A stretch of 41,817 bases of DNA from Pseudomonadota bacterium (GCA_039815145.1 JBCBZW010000037.1:1-41817); one strand, 5' to 3'. Shown: positions 27,437 to 36,654, counted from the stretch's first letter. Numbers and translations: made by a program. Notes: generated by a model not told the origin, from the letters alone.

Positions 27437-28690
27437 GTGACTTCGCTCATCAACCTCACCGTGTGGCTCTTCGCCCTCGACGCGGCCTTCTCCGCCGCCC
27501 ATGAGCTCGCCGCGTGCGCCGACCAGTGCAGCACCTTCGCCAGCACGCGAAACTCGCTGGCGCTGATCGCCACGATCGCGTGCCAGCTGCTGTTGATCGC
27601 GTGGATCATCACGCCGCGGGTGCCCGCCATCCTGGCCGTCGTCACGGGCACCTTCACCGCTTGGGCAACGCTCGGGGCCCCACCGATGGCCTTGTTGATG
27701 ACGCCGAGCGTCATGATGAAGTCCCTGGCGCTGGTACAGGTGTTGCTCGCGGCGGGGCTCATCGCTTTCGTTCACCGTCGCAGCGGCGGTCGATGGTGGT
27801 TAGGACCTGAAGACCTTGGCCACAAGCGTGCCAGCTTCTGGCGCGGCGCCGGCTTGACGGTGCTGGCGACGGTCGCCAGCGTGGCCCTCGTCGTGCTTGC
27901 CGTGCCGTCGGCAATCCTCGGCGGTATCGCTCAGGCCACCGCCGGCTACGTCAGCTTCTCGCAGGACGCGATGATGGTGGAGCAACGCCGCTTCGAGGCG
28001 GACGATGGGAACATCTCCGTCGACCTGATCGGCATGGTGCACTTCGGCGAGCACGACACGTACGAGGACCTGTTCTCGGACCTCGCCAATCAGGGCACGG
28101 TCGTGCTCACGGAAGGCGTAACGGACGAAGACGCCGTATTGACCGGCGGCCTGTCCTACCAGGGGCTGGCCCAGTCGATTGGCCTCACCCAACAACCCGC
28201 GATCCAGGAAGTGCTCGACGCGCGCCGTCCTACACCGGCCCCACAGGCACTGCGGGATGAAGATTTGCTAGCGCCGGACGATGTGGATGTCATCGACGAC
28301 GCGCCGGACGCCCCGAGCGACAGCCAGTGGCCCCACATCCGCCACGCCGATGTGGATGCGCGAGAGTTCTCGCCCACCACCATCGCCTACCTCGGCAAGC
28401 TGGGTGAGACCCTGCAAACACGCACCATGGACGACTGGCTGGCGCTCTTCTCCGAGCCGCCGCCGACCACCCTGGAGCACGACATCCTCACCCTGCGCAA
28501 TGAGAAGCTGCTGCAAACCCTGGACGGCGCGTTGGCCGACTACGCCCACATCGTCGTGCCCTGGGGCGCGTTGCACATGCCGGAGGTGGAGGCGGGCCTG
28601 GTGGCGCGGGGCTTCGAGCTCGTGTCGGTGGAGCGTCGCCCTATCATTCGCTACGCCACGATCTTCTCTCGGCTGGCGCAAAACCCATAG
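27437..28690 (+). CDS. Membrane-anchored TraB/Tiki-like domain protein
   Basis: A 417-residue protein. The first ~170 residues contain four hydrophobic segments; the rest is a soluble domain with TraB/PrgY/GumN (Tiki) superfamily-like motifs: IGMVHFGEHDTYEDLF (His202, Glu205), VVLTEGVTDEDA and VVPWGALHMPEVEAGLVARGF. In that superfamily the conserved His and Glu form a metal site, and some members are proteases while others are inactive or regulatory. The start is GTG at 27437. Upstream is the divergent small secreted protein, downstream after 48 bases an alginate-export-like porin on the same strand. Activity cannot be judged from sequence. Confidence 0.75.
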   Translation: MTSLINLTVWLFALDAAFSAAHELAACADQCSTFASTRNSLALIATIACQLLLIAWIITPRVPAILAVVTGTFTAWATLGAPPMALLMTPSVMMKSLALVQVLLAAGLIAFVHRRSGGRWWLGPEDLGHKRASFWRGAGLTVLATVASVALVVLAVPSAILGGIAQATAGYVSFSQDAMMVEQRRFEADDGNISVDLIGMVHFGEHDTYEDLFSDLANQGTVVLTEGVTDEDAVLTGGLSYQGLAQSIGLTQQPAIQEVLDARRPTPAPQALRDEDLLAPDDVDVIDDAPDAPSDSQWPHIRHADVDAREFSPTTIAYLGKLGETLQTRTMDDWLALFSEPPPTTLEHDILTLRNEKLLQTLDGALADYAHIVVPWGALHMPEVEAGLVARGFELVSVERRPIIRYATIFSRLAQNP

Positions 28691-28738
28691 ACTCGCAGGC
28701 GCGCGGGGGAAACCAACCGGCTATGAGCAGCACAGCGA

Positions 28739-30163
28739 ATGAAGCAACGCAGAGACAGCACGCGACGTCCAGCGCGCCCCGCGCTAGCCGCCGCCGTTGC
28801 CCTGACCTGCTCCCTGCCCTGCCAACTCGCTAGTGCTGCTGACACCGCTCCCTCCGAGCCTGCACCCTGGCGACTTCAAGACGTCCTCAGGCAGGACAGC
28901 CGGCTGCGACTCAGCGGCGATGTGCGCACTCGCTGGGAAGGAATCGATGGTCAGTTCCGCGCTCAGGACCGCCTCACCGACTCGGATCATCTCGGGTTTT
29001 CCCGCACCAGGTTGCGAGTCGATATAGAGACAGCACCGGTCGCCTTCACGGTTGAGGCGATGGATGGGCGGCACTACGGAGGTGGTGTGGGTTCCGCCCT
29101 GAGTGTTTCGAACGTCAATGCCTTAGACGTCCTTCAGCTCTTTGCGGAGTTTCGCTTCGGCACCAACGGCAATGACCTTCCCCGTCATCAGCTGCGCTTG
29201 GGTCGCCAGACCATCGACCTGGGCAGCCGCCGCCTCGTGGCCCGCAACAACTTCCGCAACACCATCAACGCCTTTACCGGCGCGTCCTGGCGATGGGTCG
29301 CCTCGGATACGCGTTCATCGGCGCACGTGTTTTGGACGACGCCGGTTCGGCGACGCCCAGATGATCTGGCATCGACCATCGACAACGTCATCGAGCTCGA
29401 CGATCAAGACCTCGACGTGCAGTTCTTCGGCGGGTTCTACGAGCGCAAGCTCAGGATCGGTGCCTTACAGGTGGAGGGCTACGTCTACGGTCTAGAGGAA
29501 GACGCCCCTGGAACACGTCACCGCTCGCTCATCACCCCTGGCGTGCGCCTGAGACGCCCGGCCGCCACCGGCGAGCTCGATATAGAGATCGAGACCGCCT
29601 ACCAATTCGGCAACTCACGCCTCGACGCGACGGGCCCTTCCCTGGATCACCAGGCGTGGTTCCAGCACCTCTCGGTGGGCTACACGTTCCGCGCTCCCTG
29701 GACTCCCCGAGTGCGGTTCGCCTTCGATTTCGCGAGCGGTGATCGTGACCCGGACGACACCGATAACCAGCGCTTCGACACCCTATTCGGTGCACGCCGC
29801 TTCGAGTACGGGCCAACTGGCATTTACGGCGCCATCGCCCGCAGCAACATCGCATCGCCTGAGTTGCGGCTCGAGCTCAAACCCGGCAGCGACCTTCAGT
29901 GGCTCGTCGCCACCCGGGCGTTGCGGCTCGCGAGTCGCCGGGACACCTGGACCGCCGCCAGCATCACCGATGCGAGCGGCGCATCCGGTCGCCACCTGGG
30001 CCAGCAAGTCGAAACACGGATACGTTGGAACTTGCGCCAGAGCACGGTACGCCTGGAGGCGGGGATCGCCTACCTGTTCAACGGGCGGTTCCAGGAAGAG
30101 GCAGTCGGTGGGCAGGGTACTGACACCGCTTACGGCTACTTCCAAACGAGCTGGACATTCTGA
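28739..30163 (+). CDS. Alginate-export (AlgE)-like outer-membrane porin
   Basis: A 474-residue outer-membrane beta-barrel. An Arg-rich N-region and signal peptide end near CQLASA, followed by strands typical of the alginate-export family: LSGDVRTRWEGID, LGFSRTRLRVDIE, HQLRLGRQTIDLGSRRLVAR. The protein ends in aromatic SWTF, the usual barrel insertion signal. Family members pass anionic polysaccharides or small aromatics. No alginate biosynthesis gene is present, so a general anion or substrate channel is equally possible. It follows the TraB-like gene by 48 bases and may be co-transcribed. Confidence 0.87.
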   Translation: MKQRRDSTRRPARPALAAAVALTCSLPCQLASAADTAPSEPAPWRLQDVLRQDSRLRLSGDVRTRWEGIDGQFRAQDRLTDSDHLGFSRTRLRVDIETAPVAFTVEAMDGRHYGGGVGSALSVSNVNALDVLQLFAEFRFGTNGNDLPRHQLRLGRQTIDLGSRRLVARNNFRNTINAFTGASWRWVASDTRSSAHVFWTTPVRRRPDDLASTIDNVIELDDQDLDVQFFGGFYERKLRIGALQVEGYVYGLEEDAPGTRHRSLITPGVRLRRPAATGELDIEIETAYQFGNSRLDATGPSLDHQAWFQHLSVGYTFRAPWTPRVRFAFDFASGDRDPDDTDNQRFDTLFGARRFEYGPTGIYGAIARSNIASPELRLELKPGSDLQWLVATRALRLASRRDTWTAASITDASGASGRHLGQQVETRIRWNLRQSTVRLEAGIAYLFNGRFQEEAVGGQGTDTAYGYFQTSWTF

Positions 30164-30324
30164 GCCGATTACCGCGCCGTTTTCCGCGGGCATGCCGCAC
30201 ACCAGAACGGGTGAGCCGCATTACAGCGTCAGCTGCTGGGTCATCCCACTCACGCACCACTGCCCTAGGCATCAGCCGCGCCCTTCGGCTCCAGCCACAC
30301 TGTCTGCAACCCTTGCCCAGCTTG

Positions 30325-30624
30325 CTAGCGGCCAGCACGCGACAGCCAGTACTGCTGATCTCGGCTACCATGTGCGATAGCTAGGATCAGCAGGCTCTCC
30401 GGCTGCGCAACGTAGATCACCGAGTGTTTGAACCGCCGGAGTGTTAAATGCCGGATCTGCCCGGCCACTCGCGCACCCAACTCCGGAAACTGCTGGAGCA
30501 GGCCGACCGCCCGGCGAACCTCAGCCTCGAACTCCACTCCGAGTCCTGGCACCTTCGATTGGTAGCGCAGCGTGGCTTCGGCGAATTCTGTCTCAGCTTC
30601 CGGGTGGAACTCGATTGAGTTCAA
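30325..30624 (-). CDS. ParE/RelE-superfamily toxin
   Basis: A 99-residue small basic protein of the ParE type: FHPEAETEFAEATLRYQSKV, VRRAVGLLQQFPELGARV and the C-terminal IRHLTLRRFKHSVIYVAQ with LLILAIAHGSRDQQYW. ParE toxins poison DNA gyrase and RelE relatives cut mRNA; the fold does not tell which applies. It begins with TTG in a TTGA overlap with the antitoxin stop, so its translation is probably coupled to, and lower than, the antitoxin. The pair is complete and in the usual antitoxin-first order. Confidence 0.88.
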   Translation of the reverse strand: MNSIEFHPEAETEFAEATLRYQSKVPGLGVEFEAEVRRAVGLLQQFPELGARVAGQIRHLTLRRFKHSVIYVAQPESLLILAIAHGSRDQQYWLSRAGR

Positions 30625-30851
30625 CCGAGTTGCTTCCTGATGCGCTCGAACACCAATTCGCCTGGGACAGGCTTGACTCGGCCTTCCTCGATTTCCTTGA
30701 GCCGACGCTGCGCTTCCTCCGCCCAGCGCTCTTCCGCCCCGGGAACCGATGGCCCATCAAGTTCCGACATCAACGACCTGAGCAGTTCGAGCCGCTCCTC
30801 CCTGGTGAGGGAAGCTATATCGCTCTGAATTTGTTCGAATTTACTTGCCAC
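30621..30851 (-). CDS. Addiction-module antitoxin (Unstab_antitox type)
   Basis: A 76-residue acidic helical protein: FEQIQSDIASLTREERLELL, LMSELDGP, then EERWAEEAQRRLKEIEEGRV and KPVPGELVFERIRKQ. This is the TIGR02574/PF09720 addiction-module layout, where the C-terminal segment wraps the cognate ParE toxin. It starts with GTG and ends overlapping the toxin by 4 bases. These antitoxins often repress their own operon, so an operator may lie at 30852-30990, but none was recognised. Confidence 0.87.
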   Translation of the reverse strand: MASKFEQIQSDIASLTREERLELLRSLMSELDGPSVPGAEERWAEEAQRRLKEIEEGRVKPVPGELVFERIRKQLG

Positions 30852-30990
30852 GGTTTGATCTCGCCGATGGGCCTACTCGATGCCAGTTTACGCGCCCTAA
30901 ATGCCGACCGCTAACACCCAGAATCGCTCGTTTCCCCCGGAATTAGCGCACCTCATCCCGAGGCGCTCCCTCGAATCCGGCACCCAGGAC

Positions 30991-33900
30991 TTACAGGGAG
31001 CCAAGAAACGCGATTAGCGCTTGCCGCTGATCCTCGTCGAGGGCGAGGTACGCGTCGCGCGAGGACGCACCCTCGCCGCCGTGCCAGCGAATCGCCTCGT
31101 CCAGGGAGCGGGCCCGCCCGTCGTGGAGGTAAGCCTCCGCCCCCGACACATCGCCCGTCAGCCCGATGCCCCATAGGGGCGCCGTTCGCCATTCGGCGCC
31201 GCTCGCCTCACCTTCGCCCAGGGAGGAGGCGAGCCCCGCGCCCATATCGTGGAGCAGCAGATCCGTGTAGGGGTGGATGGTCTGCGCGCGCAGTTCCGCA
31301 TGGGGGTGGAAGGGCGAGGTCTGAAAGGTGGCGACATGGCAACCCGTGCAACCTATCGTATCGAACAGCTGCTCACCCTCGAGGACCGTGGGGTCGTCGA
31401 GATCTCGCCGAGCCCGGATACCGAGCAGGGCGACGTATGCGCTCAGGTCCTCCAGGTGCTCGTCAGCGAGCTCGGCGCCGCCCGTGCCGCAATCGTCCTG
31501 TTCGCTGCCGCAGTCGGGGAAAGGTCGCACGGAGGTCATGACGCCGAGATCCGTGTTCAACGCGGCGGCCACCTGGTGCAGCACCTTGGCCTGGCCCGCC
31601 TTCCAGCCGAAGCGGCCGATGCGAAAGTCGTCCGTCTGCGGGTCGATCACCACCTGGAGGCGCCCGGAGATGTCGTCGCCGTCCGCGTCGTCCGGATCCG
31701 CCAGGGCCTCGATGTCAGCCTCGGTGATGGCCTCGAGCAGGCCTGCGCCGATCAGGGCCGGGGCGATGCGCGCGGAGTAGGCCTCAGGCGTGCTCGGCGT
31801 GAAGGCGTAGACCGGCGTGCGCAAGCCGTCCGCCTCGATCCACGCACTCAGCACGGCATTGCCCTCGCTGACCCCCAGCACAGACTGCGGCTGCAGCACG
31901 GCACCGTAAGCGGGATCAGGATTGCCCGCCGCATCGCCTACGTGCACGACGTACTGATCGAGCGCATGCCCTGGCGACGGCGGCAGGGCGCGGCCGTTCA
32001 AGGCGTGGCAACTCACGCAAGAGCGGTTGATGTAGTGGTTGCCTAAGAGGCCACTGAGTGCCGAGAAGACGGGGTTGTCAGGGGACTCGTCGTGGCTGCC
32101 GTCGCCGAAGTCCGTGTGGTGGACGCGACGGCCGCGAACGAACACCTGACCGTTGAGCGGGGCGAGGTTGGTAGGCATCTGCTGGTAATGGCGCCGGGGC
32201 TCGCCGGAGTACATGTAGGTCAGGGTGGTGCCGCCGCCGGTGAGCCCTGTGCTCGCGATGGGGTAGGAGTCCTCGCGCTCCGTGTTGCCGTCGCCGAACA
32301 CGCCCCTCGCCTCCCAGGGCACGATACCCTCGCCCACGATGTAGAGGAAGGCGGTACCGTAGTAGTTAGATCGCCCGTTAGGTGGCGCGAAGAGGAACTG
32401 GCTGAGCTCGAACTCCATGCGATCGCCCACCTGCAGGGGCCGCCCCATCTTCGGGTTGTAGCTGATGCTGCGCGTGTAGTGGGTGGTATCGATGGGCGTC
32501 ATCACGCCGTTGTCGTAGTACTCGGCCACCGTGGTGATGCCGCGGTAGAAGAAGCGCAGCTCGGCGGTGACCGGATCGAGCTGCCACTGGCTGGTCACGT
32601 TGAAGGTGATGGTGTCGCCGCCCTCAGCCACGGTATCGATGATCTCGATCTCGACCGTGCGATCTTCCCAATAGAACGAGAGGTAGTGATCGTAGGCCTG
32701 GAACTCGTCCTCGCGGGCATGGCGGTCGCGGGCGCGATCGGCCAGGCGCGTGATGAGTTCCGTCGCCGTGCGCTCCTGCAGCTCAGGCTCGAGGGGCGTG
32801 TTCTCGTCGAAGAGCGGGACCGGGCTAGGATCGAAGGGCACGCGTGACCACAAACCCTGCAGGCCATCGCCCAGGGCATCGTCGGGGGTGGCGTCGTTGG
32901 CGAAGAAGTACAGGGGGCGATCCTGGTAGGCGGCCTGCCAGGTGCCGTCCTCGCGCTGAACGCGGCTCAGGCGAGGCACCCCCGAAGCGCGACCGTCGTC
33001 CACCAGCAGGGGCGGCCACGCGTCCGCACAGGCGCGGTTGCACTGGCCGCCCATCTCGCCGAGATCGCGATCGTAGACGTAGAGGGTGAAGTCAGGGCGC
33101 GCTGAGTCCGGGCCGCCGGCCAGCCAGCCGTTGCGCTCGCCCACCTCCTGGCGCGGCGGGAAGGTGCAGCCGAGGGCATCCACCTCATCGCCCGGGGGCG
33201 TATCGGGGCACTCGTCCTGGGAGTCGATGACACCGTCACCGTCCCGGTCGACGATCGCATCGAAGGCGCCGTTGGCGTCGCCGAACACATCGAACTCCCA
33301 GATGGAGAAGCCGTAGACGTTGCCCGGGCTGCGCCGCTCGCCCGTGAGTCGCACGTAGCGCCAGCCCCCTTCCACGTCGATGAGGTCCGTTCGATCACCG
33401 AACTGGCCGCCGCTCAGGGAGGCCAGCAGCGTCCAGCCCGCGCCATCGTTGGAACCGTCGATGCGGTACGTCTCCGCGTTCGCCGCCTCCCAATGCACCT
33501 CCAGCCGATCGAGGGGGTAGCTGCGCCCCAAGTCGAGGGTCAGGGTGACGGGCTCGATGCCGTGTACCGACTCCCAGCGCGTGGCGGGATCGTCGTCCAC
33601 CGCAAAGCTGGCCGGTTGGAATTCAGAGCTGGCCGTGGCGGTGGCGGGGAGCGCCTCGATGACGGCGCAAGGACTGATCAACGCGGTCGGGCCCGGCGCC
33701 TGGCCCACGTAGGACTGGAGGATGCGCAGGTCCGCCACGTTGACGATGCCGTTGCCGTCGAAGTCCGCCTCGGGGGTATCGCTTTGGAAAGCATCACGGA
33801 AGAGGAGGAAGTCGTCGCGGTTTACACCGCAGTCGTTGTTGAGGTCCGTGTCGCAGGCGGTGCCGATGGCGTCGGCGTCGGCGTCCAGCTGGGTCGGGTT

Positions 33901-34029
33901 GGCCGCGAGGACGCAGTTGTCGAGGCCGTCGGGGATGGTGTCACCATCCGAGTCCGTTGCACTCGCCGTGGGAGCGGATACGAGAAGAAGCAGGAGCAGC
34001 GGTGCTCGGGGGAAGTGGTAGATCGACAC
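30991..34029 (-). CDS. Mosaic secreted di-heme oxidoreductase (TSP3, dockerin-like, F5/8-type, COG4315 and DHOR domains)
   Basis: A 1012-residue exported protein. After a signal peptide (ending near TASA) come thrombospondin-3 calcium repeats (DSDGDTIPDGLDNC, about 25-60), dockerin-like repeats (CGVNRDDFLLF; DFDGNGIVNVADL), an F5/8-type discoidin domain (about 125-255), another TSP3 repeat (DRDGDGVIDSQDECPD), and a COG4315/PF03640 domain (YVYDRDLGEMGGQCNRACAD to RPLYFF). Last is a di-heme oxidoreductase region with c-type heme sites CVSCH (671-675) and CTGCH (894-898). It probably performs extracellular or periplasmic peroxidase-like redox work while attached to a glycan or the cell surface. 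Domains are recognisable; substrate and electron partner are unknown. Confidence 0.88.
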   Translation of the reverse strand: MSIYHFPRAPLLLLLLVSAPTASATDSDGDTIPDGLDNCVLAANPTQLDADADAIGTACDTDLNNDCGVNRDDFLLFRDAFQSDTPEADFDGNGIVNVADLRILQSYVGQAPGPTALISPCAVIEALPATATASSEFQPASFAVDDDPATRWESVHGIEPVTLTLDLGRSYPLDRLEVHWEAANAETYRIDGSNDGAGWTLLASLSGGQFGDRTDLIDVEGGWRYVRLTGERRSPGNVYGFSIWEFDVFGDANGAFDAIVDRDGDGVIDSQDECPDTPPGDEVDALGCTFPPRQEVGERNGWLAGGPDSARPDFTLYVYDRDLGEMGGQCNRACADAWPPLLVDDGRASGVPRLSRVQREDGTWQAAYQDRPLYFFANDATPDDALGDGLQGLWSRVPFDPSPVPLFDENTPLEPELQERTATELITRLADRARDRHAREDEFQAYDHYLSFYWEDRTVEIEIIDTVAEGGDTITFNVTSQWQLDPVTAELRFFYRGITTVAEYYDNGVMTPIDTTHYTRSISYNPKMGRPLQVGDRMEFELSQFLFAPPNGRSNYYGTAFLYIVGEGIVPWEARGVFGDGNTEREDSYPIASTGLTGGGTTLTYMYSGEPRRHYQQMPTNLAPLNGQVFVRGRRVHHTDFGDGSHDESPDNPVFSALSGLLGNHYINRSCVSCHALNGRALPPSPGHALDQYVVHVGDAAGNPDPAYGAVLQPQSVLGVSEGNAVLSAWIEADGLRTPVYAFTPSTPEAYSARIAPALIGAGLLEAITEADIEALADPDDADGDDISGRLQVVIDPQTDDFRIGRFGWKAGQAKVLHQVAAALNTDLGVMTSVRPFPDCGSEQDDCGTGGAELADEHLEDLSAYVALLGIRARRDLDDPTVLEGEQLFDTIGCTGCHVATFQTSPFHPHAELRAQTIHPYTDLLLHDMGAGLASSLGEGEASGAEWRTAPLWGIGLTGDVSGAEAYLHDGRARSLDEAIRWHGGEGASSRDAYLALDEDQRQALIAFLGSL

Positions 34030-34191
34030 GGGAAGGTCCCAACAGAAGCTAAAGCGCTGCCGCAGTGTAGCGCGCCCAAAGACTCCCGCGGTGGCGAGGA
34101 CACTCTCCCCTCGCGCCGTTGCGGATGGTGCGGTGTAGCACCGGAGAGATCGGTCGGCCCTCGATCCCCCAACCGGACAATCCAGCGCGGC

Positions 34192-34800
34192 TCAGGCGCT
34201 CGCCTCAACCTCGAAGCGGCACACGCTGGCACCGAAGGCCTCGCAATGGGTCTCGCAAGCCATGTAGCGCCGTCCGAGCAGGGTCGTGAACAACTCGCTG
34301 AACACGGCCGCATGCCAATCGCAAACGGTGTGCGTCGCCTCCTCCCCACGCACCAACGGGTTGTGGGTGATCTCGAACACGAGGGGCGAGGTGCTCGCCA
34401 CGCGAAACTCCCCCGAGCCGACGAAGGTCCAGGCGTGCTGGCGAATCGCCTTGGCCAGAAAACGTTCCGCCAAACGCGCTGGCAGCCACCTGAGCAACGG
34501 TTTGACCAAGGCGGGGATGCGGTGGCGCACGATGTACTGCGCGGTCGCTGCGCCAGCCCGCGCCGCCAGGGCGGGCGCGGACTGGGGGAGAGCGCAGCGT
34601 ACGGTTTGATGCAACCGACGAACCTCTGCCTCGTCGATCATCGACGAGCCGTCGGGCATCTCGGCCAGGCGTGCGGCGTTCAGCAACGCGCGCATGCGCA
34701 CGTCGCCGAGCTGGTCGGCCAGGACGGGGAGGTACTGCAAGATCGCGTTGGGCCCGATCTTGCTGCTGTCGGACGCGCCAGGGTGCGGCGTCGCCACCAT
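34192..34800 (-). CDS. bchJ: BchJ-like V4R-domain protein of bacteriochlorophyll synthesis
   Basis: A 202-residue protein with a helical N-terminus (GPNAILQYLPVLADQLGD) and a V4R domain: FEITHNPLVRGEEATHTVCD, WHAAVFSELF, ETHCEAFGASVCRFEVEA with conserved Cys. BchJ was first taken as the 4-vinyl reductase and is now thought to assist the pathway, possibly by handling porphyrin intermediates. It begins 4 bases after the bchE stop, the bchE-bchJ order known from purple bacteria. V4R domains also occur in unrelated sensors, so the name rests strongly on the neighbour. Confidence 0.82.
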   Translation of the reverse strand: MVATPHPGASDSSKIGPNAILQYLPVLADQLGDVRMRALLNAARLAEMPDGSSMIDEAEVRRLHQTVRCALPQSAPALAARAGAATAQYIVRHRIPALVKPLLRWLPARLAERFLAKAIRQHAWTFVGSGEFRVASTSPLVFEITHNPLVRGEEATHTVCDWHAAVFSELFTTLLGRRYMACETHCEAFGASVCRFEVEASA

Positions 34801-34804
34801 GGCC

Positions 34805-36460
34805 CTACTCCTCGTTGTCCTCTACGAGCTGCTCCTCGCCCCCGCCGCACACCTTGATGGACTCCACCGGGATGGCGGTTTCCGTCGGGACCGGCGTGCC
34901 CTTCTGGCGGGACTCACGTCGCGCGCGCAGGCGTGCGGCGCGGTCGGCGCTGCCCTCCCAATCCTCCATCTGGGCACGGGAGATGCGCTTGGAGCGGTCG
35001 AAGTGGAAGTCCACATTCTTCTTGGACTGCGGCCCCCAGTAGCCCACCTTGCCGAGGTCATAGAAGGTGCGCTGGAAACCCGCCTTCAGAAAGGCCTTCA
35101 AGCAACCCAACAAATACCTTCGCCGGAAGCCGGTGCCCCGCCAGGGGTAGTGGAACAGCGCCTTGCGCATGTAGAAGCGCCGGTAGTTGCGCATCGTGAG
35201 ATCGAGCAACTCCTCCCGCTCCATGGCCTGGGGCTTCATGATCGGCGTCACGAAGTTGTACTTGGAGAAATCGAACACCTCCACCTTGTCGCCCAGATCC
35301 TGGTAGAGCGGCGTGAAGGGCCACGGCGTGTACATGGACCAGTTGGCGAGATCCGGCTGCCAGTCCCACGCCATCTGGTAGGTCTGCTCGAGGGTTTCCG
35401 GGGTTTCGTTATCGAGGCCCACGATGAACTGCGCCTCGACGAAGATGTCCGCGTCGCGCAGCAGCTTGATCGCGCGCTTGTTGTCGGCGACGCGGGTCTC
35501 CTTGTTGAAGAGATCGAGCTTGATCTGCGCCGCCGCCTCCGTGCCCAGGGACACGTGCACCAGGCCTGCCTTGCGGTAGAGGGGAAGCAGCTTCTCATCG
35601 CGCAGGATGTCCGTAACCCGCGTGTTGATACCCCACTTGATCTTGTCGGGGAGTCCGCGCGCGATGAGCTCCTCGCAGAAGGCGATGAACTTCTTGCGAT
35701 TGATGGTGGGCTCCTCGTCGGCGAGGATGAAGAAACCCACGTCGTGCTCTTCAACGAGGCGCTCGATCTCGTCCACCACCTTGATGGGATCGCGTACGCG
35801 GTAGTCGCGCCAGAACTTCCACTGGGAGCAGAAGGAGCAAGTGAAGGGACAGCCTCGCGCCATGTTCGGAATGGCCACGCGCACTCCGAGGGGCACGTAG
35901 ATGTACTTCTCCCACTCGAGGAGCGACCAATCGGGATCGATGGCGTCCACGTTCTTGACCGTGGGCGCGGCCGGCGTCGCGATGATCTGCTCGCCATCGC
36001 GGAACGCGAGACCCTGGATCTCCTGGCGACGTTCGAAGAACTCACCGCGATGCAAGGCTTCCACGAGGTTGACGATGATCTCCTCGCCTTCCCCGCGCAC
36101 GATCACATCGACGTCGTCGCACTCGCTGAGCACCTGCTTGTACATGAAAGTGGCGTGCACGCCGCCGAGGACGCGCAGGGCTGTCGGCGCCACATCCCGC
36201 GCCACGGCCAACACCTGCTCCGCCGCGTAGATGGCGGGCGTGATCGCCGTAGTACCTACCAGATCCGGTTGCAGCTGCTCCAGCTGCTCGCGGAGTTGCT
36301 CCTCCGTGAGGTCGTTGGTCATGGCGTCGATGAAGTGCACGTCATCGAAGCCCGCGCCCTTCAAGGCGCCTGCGAGGTAAGCGACCCAGGCCGGTGGCCA
36401 GTTGCCGGCGATCTCGGCGCCGCCGGAATGGTAGTTCGGGTGAACGAAAACGATGCGCAT
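34805..36460 (-). CDS. bchE: Anaerobic Mg-protoporphyrin IX monomethyl ester cyclase (BchE)
   Basis: A 551-residue cobalamin-dependent radical SAM enzyme that makes ring E of (bacterio)chlorophyll without oxygen. It begins with the BchE-typical [20 protein letters not shown], has a B12-binding-like N-terminal domain (to about 150) and the [4Fe-4S] motif [14 protein letters not shown] (Cys204, Cys208, Cys211). A long C-terminal part carries [23 protein letters not shown] 36460 is preferred because the family starts there; an upstream ATG at 36490 is possible. bchJ follows 4 bases later. No other photosynthesis gene lies in the window. BchE-like B12 radical SAM methylases exist, but the close family wording and the BchJ partner favour the cyclase. 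Confidence 0.88.
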   Translation of the reverse strand: MRIVFVHPNYHSGGAEIAGNWPPAWVAYLAGALKGAGFDDVHFIDAMTNDLTEEQLREQLEQLQPDLVGTTAITPAIYAAEQVLAVARDVAPTALRVLGGVHATFMYKQVLSECDDVDVIVRGEGEEIIVNLVEALHRGEFFERRQEIQGLAFRDGEQIIATPAAPTVKNVDAIDPDWSLLEWEKYIYVPLGVRVAIPNMARGCPFTCSFCSQWKFWRDYRVRDPIKVVDEIERLVEEHDVGFFILADEEPTINRKKFIAFCEELIARGLPDKIKWGINTRVTDILRDEKLLPLYRKAGLVHVSLGTEAAAQIKLDLFNKETRVADNKRAIKLLRDADIFVEAQFIVGLDNETPETLEQTYQMAWDWQPDLANWSMYTPWPFTPLYQDLGDKVEVFDFSKYNFVTPIMKPQAMEREELLDLTMRNYRRFYMRKALFHYPWRGTGFRRRYLLGCLKAFLKAGFQRTFYDLGKVGYWGPQSKKNVDFHFDRSKRISRAQMEDWEGSADRAARLRARRESRQKGTPVPTETAIPVESIKVCGGGEEQLVEDNEE

Positions 36461-36626
36461 GGCACAGCCCCGTCGTTGGCTTTGAGACATGGTGTTAGCG
36501 TCTGCCTCGACTGAGAGGGCTTCAATAGGGATAGTCCACACCACCGCGGGTCAGGATCCGATCACATCTGACAACATGCTTTTGGATTCACCAGGGTACT
36601 TATGCGGCGCGTAGGTAGATCTACGG

Positions 36627-36654
36627 ATATCAGCCGATAGCGCTCGGCCGATAT
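36627..36654. promoter_or_regulatory. Operator-like inverted repeat upstream of bchE
   Basis: ATATCAGCCGA (36627-36637) and TCGGCCGATAT (36644-36654) are inverted repeats with 10 of 11 positions pairing around a 6-base centre, about 170-190 bases before the bchE start. A perfect 10-bp palindrome GTAGATCTAC lies beside it at 36615-36624. No T run follows, which argues against a terminator of the upstream Lrp gene. The bound factor is unknown; it does not match TGT-N12-ACA, the PpsR/CrtJ box. Confidence 0.4.

Noticed and set aside
30246-30295. Small hairpin AGCCG/CGGCT after the alginate-export gene as a terminator
   Set aside because: The stem is only 5 bp and has no T run; such pairs are common by chance in GC-rich DNA.
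33493-34857. 454-codon + strand frame opposite the di-heme protein and bchJ
   Set aside because: Shadow frame without protein-like features, crossing a real intergenic gap.
34694-36514. 606-codon + strand frame opposite bchE
   Set aside because: Low-complexity Leu/Glu/His/Val-rich translation typical of antisense frames; bchE is unmistakable on the other strand.
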